DNA of 64,000 bases from Paenalicyclobacillus ferrooxydans (GTDB lineage Bacteria; Bacillota; Bacilli; Alicyclobacillales; Alicyclobacillaceae), in assembly GCF_001399675.1 (NCBI RefSeq), contig NZ_LJCO01000038.1, positions 35,803 through 99,802 of the forward strand, written 5' to 3'. This document shows, piece after piece, positions 59,573 through 64,000 of the stretch; position 1 is the first letter of the stretch; each line of letters begins with the position of its first letter. A program made the position numbers and the translations under genes. The notes below the pieces were generated by a model. The model ran no database searches and was not told the DNA's origin. It worked only from the letters and a program-made list of their open reading frames with translations.

Positions 59573-62500
59573 CACTCGCCACCCCCATCACGAACTTCAG
59601 TCCACTTGGCAAGTACCGCTTCTTTATTCAGCTTTTCAAGCTTACGCAGAGGACTGTGATCCCATCTGCTGTCAAACTGACAGACTGCTTGGAAGGAACA
59701 CGTTCTACACGCAATGTCCTGCCTGTCCAATGCATATGGAGCAACGTCCACGTTTCCTTGCCGAATGCCTGCTGCGAGTTCCCGAACTTTCCCTAGTACA
59801 AACGACTCCATCGCACCCCAATCCGTCTCCCCAAGCACAGGCGCCTGCTTGGTGATGGTACCGTCTTTTTTATACATCTTAGGAAACAGTTCCGACTCCG
59901 CAGCCTGCGGCAAGCGATGGTCCATCCAGCCCAGCGAGACGCCGTCATCGCGCCACAGCCCACGCGCACGCATACGGCTGAGTGCCTTCTCAAACGCCTT
60001 CGATGCTTCCTCGGGCTGATTCTCCGTTTCAAGCTTTCGCACAAGCGGCAGATAAAAGAACCCTCCGGCTTCAGACCCTACACCGAACAGTTGCTCGCTG
60101 ATAGCCTTCACAACTGCCGCATAGACAGCAAGCTGCAGTCGAAGGCCATGATAGACCTTGCCGAGATCGATATCCATGACCCGACTCTTGTAGTCAATCA
60201 CCCGGAACCGATGTAGGCCGTCCTCGACTGCAACGTCGATTCGGTCAACCCGCCCGCGCACCTCTACAGGAGTCCCGTCGTGGAGTACGAACTCGTAGGC
60301 CTCGTAGGCCCCTGGCTCACTCGTGCCGAAAGCCACCTCGAGGTGCGCCGGAACAAACTTACTGTGCCGCGCATGCCGGGTCAGGCTAACGGCGGCCCGC
60401 CCGGCCACTTGCAGCGCTTCCAACGCTTGCTGTCTGCGGATGTGAGATCGCGACCAGACAGCAAACTGAGGCTCGTCCAAAAGCCTTCTGAACACCCGTT
60501 CCATTTCGAGCCTTGCCGTGGCATCGTCCATCTGTCGCCAAACGTCCGGTTGCTCGCGCCAATGCATGACAAACTCGGCTAAAGCAGCGTGAATCAAAGT
60601 TCCCCGCTCGGCTCGAGTCGCATCTCGTTCGGCCGGCTCTGACAGACGAAGGCCGTACTGCAAAAAGTGCCTGTACGGGCAACTCGCAAAGGTCTCTAAC
60701 TGATACACGTTCACTTTCATTGGGCTGCCAAACAGGGCCAGTGTCTGTGCTTTTCCAAGTCGTTCGGCAACCGCACGGTGAACCATGCCGCGAAGAGCAC
60801 TGTGAAGCTTTCCTGCATAGTCTCGGTGAGTCGCCAACCATCGGTACATTGCCGCAGTCCCAGCAGGCAGCGGCGTCCCTTGCCGCATGTCGCGAAGAGC
60901 AGATACCAACCACTGCAGTGCTGTAGCTGGCGTCCAAACGGCATTCTTCACATCGTCCACGACACCTTCGGCCAGCCACAGTGATGGCATGTCATCGGAT
61001 CGGAATAGGGATTGTACGCGACCAATGAGGCTTGACGGGCGCAGCTCCTTCCCATCAACTCCTGCCATCGGGTAGCTCAAGGTCACCATCGCTGCTGCGC
61101 GCGTCAGCGCCGTGTACATGCGCCAGTGTTCTGCCAGTTGTCGCTCCGCTCCCGTGTCGCCAAGCCGCTGGCCAAACAGAACGCGAAATTGCATCCGCTC
61201 TTCGTCCTGCAACAGTCCACTGGAATGCATGCGCCTTGGAAGCGTACCGTCTGACAGTCCAATGACGTAAACGATAGGCAGGTGCAAAGCACTCGCTCGT
61301 TCCACATCGGTGACGATAACAGATGCCAATCCAGCAGGGACCGCACTGAGCGATTGAGATGAGATGTCCGTGCGGATACTCTCAAATAAAAATCCGCGTC
61401 GAAAAGCCCTGTCTGGCAGTGTCTCACAGAGGTCATTCAAGACCCCGAGAATGCGCTGCCAAGCTTGCTCGTGAACACTTGCGGAGTGTGGGTCCGCGGT
61501 ATTGCTTTCATCAACCAGCCAGGCAGCCATCCTGCGTTTCGCCCGAACAGCTTCAAGAAGTCCCCAGATGGCCTCTGCCACTTGAAGGGGTGTGCATTCT
61601 GCGTTCATCAACTGATGAAGGAACGGGACGAGGTACATAGCAAGCTCTTGCCGCATCCGATTTGCCCGGTTGTCTTCAGACCGCGCCCTCGAGTCATCCG
61701 CTCTGTCAGAAGCCTTCTCAGCGTACCGCCAGTCAGATTGCCAATCATCTAGGCCGGCAATCTGATGGCGCACCAGGTACCCCTCAAGCCAGTCCGCATC
61801 TTCCCGGTCAACAGTGCAGAAGTCCGTCTTTAAAATCCGCAGTACCGCATTGGTTGAAAGTCCTTCATCGACAACAGCCAAAGATGCGAGGATGAACTTT
61901 GCCAGCGGATGTGTGCTGAGCGCCGGCGGATCAGCCATATCAAACGGAATCTCGTAGCGCGTCAATACTTCGCGAAGGATCGGCGTGTAATCGGCAAGAG
62001 CTGGGACGATGACCATAATGTCCTGAAAAAAATAACCGCCGTCGTACACCTGAGACAGGATGTCCCGGGCTATCCCTTCCGTTTCCGCCCGGATATTCTG
62101 TGCGGCCGCAAGGCGGACGATCCCTGGCGTTCCTTTGGCCGCAGCCGTAAACGGCTCCAGGCTCCGTGTCTCCGAGATGAGATTCTGCTCGAGGTACTGA
62201 AGCATTCCATGTGCTGCCTCGGAATGAGATACAAACGGAACCACTTTCACACTGAGTCCTGCCTCGGCGCAGTGGCTCAGCCACTCACGGTACAGACGCA
62301 GCGATTCGGGTGCGTAGACATCTCCTGGAAACGGGGTTTCTTCGAGCAGGTCCGTAAGGGTTGGCAAGTCTTGTGACAACGTAATCGGCGGCAGGTCTGT
62401 CAGCGTCACCTCATCTGCTGACTGAAACAACGGTAAGTCTGCCATCTCAGGCTGCAGAGACTGCAAAGACTGTAGAGACTGCAAAGACTGAACATCCTGA

Positions 62501-63330
62501 GGAAACCTGTCGGAGCGACGCTTCAGAGGCTGAACATCCTGAGAAGATCTGTCGGCGCCGGGCTGTGCTGCAAACCACACCGGATCTCCAGAAATCACAA
62601 GGGTGGTATGATCTGCCGCTTGGGCTAAACCGACTGAAAAGTACAGCTCGCGCGGTTGAAAATCGCGAAAGCCATCTATGTAAAGCGTCGCTCCATCGAG
62701 CATCGGACAGTGCGCAAGGTCGCCGTGAACCCGATCCATCAACTCGGACGGATCATACAGGTTTCGCTCTGCCAAAGCCTTCTGGTAGAGAAAGTAGAGT
62801 GTGCACAAATCGCCGAGCTTCCCGATCAATGTCCTTCCCGTATGGGCGTCATGCGGGTGTTCCATGGCATCCACCCGTGTTGAGGCAATTTGAAGGGTCG
62901 ACTCCAGTTGCTGCATCGAGACGCGGTGCTCAGACATCTCCTCAAACGCCTCAAGAATGGAATCAAGAAACGACAACGTCGGCTTAGCCCTGTGCAACAA
63001 TGTCAGTTTGTCCGCAGACTCGTTCAGGACCTGCGCAAGCAACAGTCGCTGTCCTGTCTGGTTGACAGGGTTTCCCGGGAGGGTCTGCATCGTCGCCTGT
63101 ACACGCATCGCCAATCGCGGCAGTGACAGCACCTCAGCACGAACGGTCGAACCCACCATCTCCACAAGACGACGTTCCGCAGCAAAGGACACCGTCTCCG
63201 GTACAATCCAGAAAATTTTTCCGCCGAGTGGATTTTGCCGAACCTCCTGCGCAATCTCCTCCGCGATCCCCTGCGACTTTCCCGTGCCTGCCCGGCCAAT
63301 CCACAGTTTCACGTTACCCATGCGACCCAT
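59572..63330 (-). CDS. addB: Helicase-exonuclease AddAB, subunit B
   Basis: Inactivated-helicase/nuclease subunit that recognises Chi and cuts the 5' strand. It has the N-terminal LWIGRAGTGKSQGIAEE, a C-terminal RecB-like nuclease core FRVIDYKSRVMDIDLGK, and the iron-sulfur cysteines: one in ASCPYRHFLQYG and three in DIACRTCSFQAVCQFD. Length ~1250. The start is taken as ATG at 63330 with GGAG 8 bases upstream; ATG three codons on (63321) is equally plausible. A SLQ-repeat (about residues 290-300 of the product) comes from a 9-base tandem repeat at ~62455-62490. The REP-like array lies 140 bases upstream. Confidence 0.94.
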   Translation of the reverse strand: MGRMGNVKLWIGRAGTGKSQGIAEEIAQEVRQNPLGGKIFWIVPETVSFAAERRLVEMVGSTVRAEVLSLPRLAMRVQATMQTLPGNPVNQTGQRLLLAQVLNESADKLTLLHRAKPTLSFLDSILEAFEEMSEHRVSMQQLESTLQIASTRVDAMEHPHDAHTGRTLIGKLGDLCTLYFLYQKALAERNLYDPSELMDRVHGDLAHCPMLDGATLYIDGFRDFQPRELYFSVGLAQAADHTTLVISGDPVWFAAQPGADRSSQDVQPLKRRSDRFPQDVQSLQSLQSLQSLQPEMADLPLFQSADEVTLTDLPPITLSQDLPTLTDLLEETPFPGDVYAPESLRLYREWLSHCAEAGLSVKVVPFVSHSEAAHGMLQYLEQNLISETRSLEPFTAAAKGTPGIVRLAAAQNIRAETEGIARDILSQVYDGGYFFQDIMVIVPALADYTPILREVLTRYEIPFDMADPPALSTHPLAKFILASLAVVDEGLSTNAVLRILKTDFCTVDREDADWLEGYLVRHQIAGLDDWQSDWRYAEKASDRADDSRARSEDNRANRMRQELAMYLVPFLHQLMNAECTPLQVAEAIWGLLEAVRAKRRMAAWLVDESNTADPHSASVHEQAWQRILGVLNDLCETLPDRAFRRGFLFESIRTDISSQSLSAVPAGLASVIVTDVERASALHLPIVYVIGLSDGTLPRRMHSSGLLQDEERMQFRVLFGQRLGDTGAERQLAEHWRMYTALTRAAAMVTLSYPMAGVDGKELRPSSLIGRVQSLFRSDDMPSLWLAEGVVDDVKNAVWTPATALQWLVSALRDMRQGTPLPAGTAAMYRWLATHRDYAGKLHSALRGMVHRAVAERLGKAQTLALFGSPMKVNVYQLETFASCPYRHFLQYGLRLSEPAERDATRAERGTLIHAALAEFVMHWREQPDVWRQMDDATARLEMERVFRRLLDEPQFAVWSRSHIRRQQALEALQVAGRAAVSLTRHARHSKFVPAHLEVAFGTSEPGAYEAYEFVLHDGTPVEVRGRVDRIDVAVEDGLHRFRVIDYKSRVMDIDLGKVYHGLRLQLAVYAAVVKAISEQLFGVGSEAGGFFYLPLVRKLETENQPEEASKAFEKALSRMRARGLWRDDGVSLGWMDHRLPQAAESELFPKMYKKDGTITKQAPVLGETDWGAMESFVLGKVRELAAGIRQGNVDVAPYALDRQDIACRTCSFQAVCQFDSRWDHSPLRKLEKLNKEAVLAKWTEVRDGGGE

Positions 63331-63468
63331 CTCCCTTACTCCGCACAAACGTATGTTCTGTATACCATTCGCCGTCATCGAGCAATTTCCTCGCGCCTCC
63401 ACCGTTTTCCAGACGCCTGAAGAAGATGGCCCCACAGGACACCTCCAAGAAAGGCTCGCAGGTAAGGT

Positions 63469-64000
63469 CTCGACTTAGCAGTGGGCTGGCCAATCCGTTA
63501 AGTCGCTCCGAGCGACTTAACTCCTCATTTTTTGCGCCTTAAGTCGGTTTCGCCGACTAAGCCAGAGCCAATCGGGGCAAATCGGGGCAAATCGGGCTGC
63601 CTTAGTCGCTTCCACCGACTTAGCAGGAGGCTGCGCGATCCGTTAAGTCGCTCCGAGCGACTTAACTCCTCATTTTTTGCGCCTTAAGTCGGTTTCGCCG
63701 ACTAAGCGAGGGTTAATCGGGGCAAATCGGGCTGCCTTAGTCGCTTCCACCGACTTAGCAGGAGGCTGGCCAATCCGTTAAGTCGCTCCGAGCGACTTAA
63801 CTCCTCATTTTTTGCGCCTTAAGTCGGTTTCGCCGACTAAGCCAGAGCCAATCGGGGCAAATCGGGCTGCCTTAGTCGCTTCCACCGACTAAGCAAGGGC
63901 CAATCGGGGCAAATCGGGCTGCCTTAGTCGCTTCCACCGACTTAGCAGGAGGCTGGCCAATCCGTTAAGTCGCTCCGAGCGACTTAACTCCTCATTTTTT
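63469..64000. repeat. REP-like array of nested AGTCG/CGACT palindromes (runs off window)
   Basis: At least three complete units plus a fourth cut by the window edge. The same landmark (ATCCGTTAAG) recurs at 63493, 63638, 63773 and 63960, giving spacings of 145, 135 and 187 bases. Each unit holds hairpin A (arms GTTAAGTCGCTC and GAGCGACTTAAC around one C) followed by TCCTCATTTTTT; hairpin B (AGTCGG, loop TTTCG, CCGACT); one or more AATCGGGGCA copies; and hairpin C (TTAGTCG...CGACTTAG). The long third unit has an internal duplication of the last two parts. There is no open frame and no transposase nearby. Confidence 0.93.

Noticed and set aside
63469..64000. CRISPR array
   Set aside because: Unit lengths are unequal (145, 135, 187), the non-repeat parts are not unique spacers, and no cas gene is in the window.

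Overview
The window looks like chromosome from a moderately GC-rich, spore-forming, facultatively anaerobic member of the Bacillales. An Alicyclobacillus-like organism is my best guess. Evidence: two YheC/YheD-type spore-coat ATP-grasp genes, a T-box-controlled thrS, AddAB in place of RecBCD, strong AGGAGG-type ribosome binding sites, and many GTG and TTG starts. No phage, integrase, IS transposase, tRNA, rRNA or CRISPR array was seen.

Region 1 (1-9990) is nitrogen and anaerobic respiration. It holds the 5' third of narG (minus strand, running off the left edge), a 95-aa protein plus a hemerythrin-like protein, a ClC-type anion channel/antiporter with CBS domains, a MarR regulator, narK, and amtB. 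A short truncated copy of glnA abuts amtB. Regulatory DNA is rich here: a 14-bp tandem repeat just upstream of narG, two near-identical palindromes in the promoters of the hemerythrin and ClC genes, and a perfect FNR-type site in the narK/amtB gap. A DUF294 nucleotidyltransferase plus DnaQ-like exonuclease pair follows.

Region 2 (10000-30500) is mostly housekeeping and single genes: MFS transporters, two YheC/D genes, panD, queF, an RsmF-type rRNA methyltransferase, a thiolase, a DUF2089/YvlB-like pair, a class V aminotransferase, an SDR, a methyltransferase, a cyclophilin, moeA (needed for the molybdenum cofactor of NarG), pcp, a DUF309 gene and mntP.

Region 3 (30569-40511) is a long one-strand acyl-CoA/oxidation cluster in two blocks. 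The upstream block is Zn-alcohol dehydrogenase, LLM flavin oxidoreductase, R2lox (Mn/Fe R2-like ligand-binding oxidase) and a SCP2-like protein. The downstream block is a TetR regulator, acyl-CoA dehydrogenase, PHP phosphoesterase, acyl-CoA ligase, SCP2-type thiolase and DUF35 zinc-ribbon protein. Between them lie a perfect 14-bp palindrome and a 15-bp minisatellite. This is the best candidate for an incompletely described metabolic system in the window.

Region 4 (40671-55005) has a divergent UMP-kinase paralogue, two APH-type kinases, a 2'-5' RNA ligase-like protein, two tiny coupled ORFs beside a 51-bp palindromic repeat, an aldo/keto reductase, an alpha/beta hydrolase, an M3 oligopeptidase, the T-box/thrS unit, a panE gene broken by one in-frame TGA, and several small membrane proteins.

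Region 5 (55106-64000) is addAB on the minus strand, followed at the right edge by a striking REP-like array of nested AGTCG/CGACT palindromes that runs off the window.
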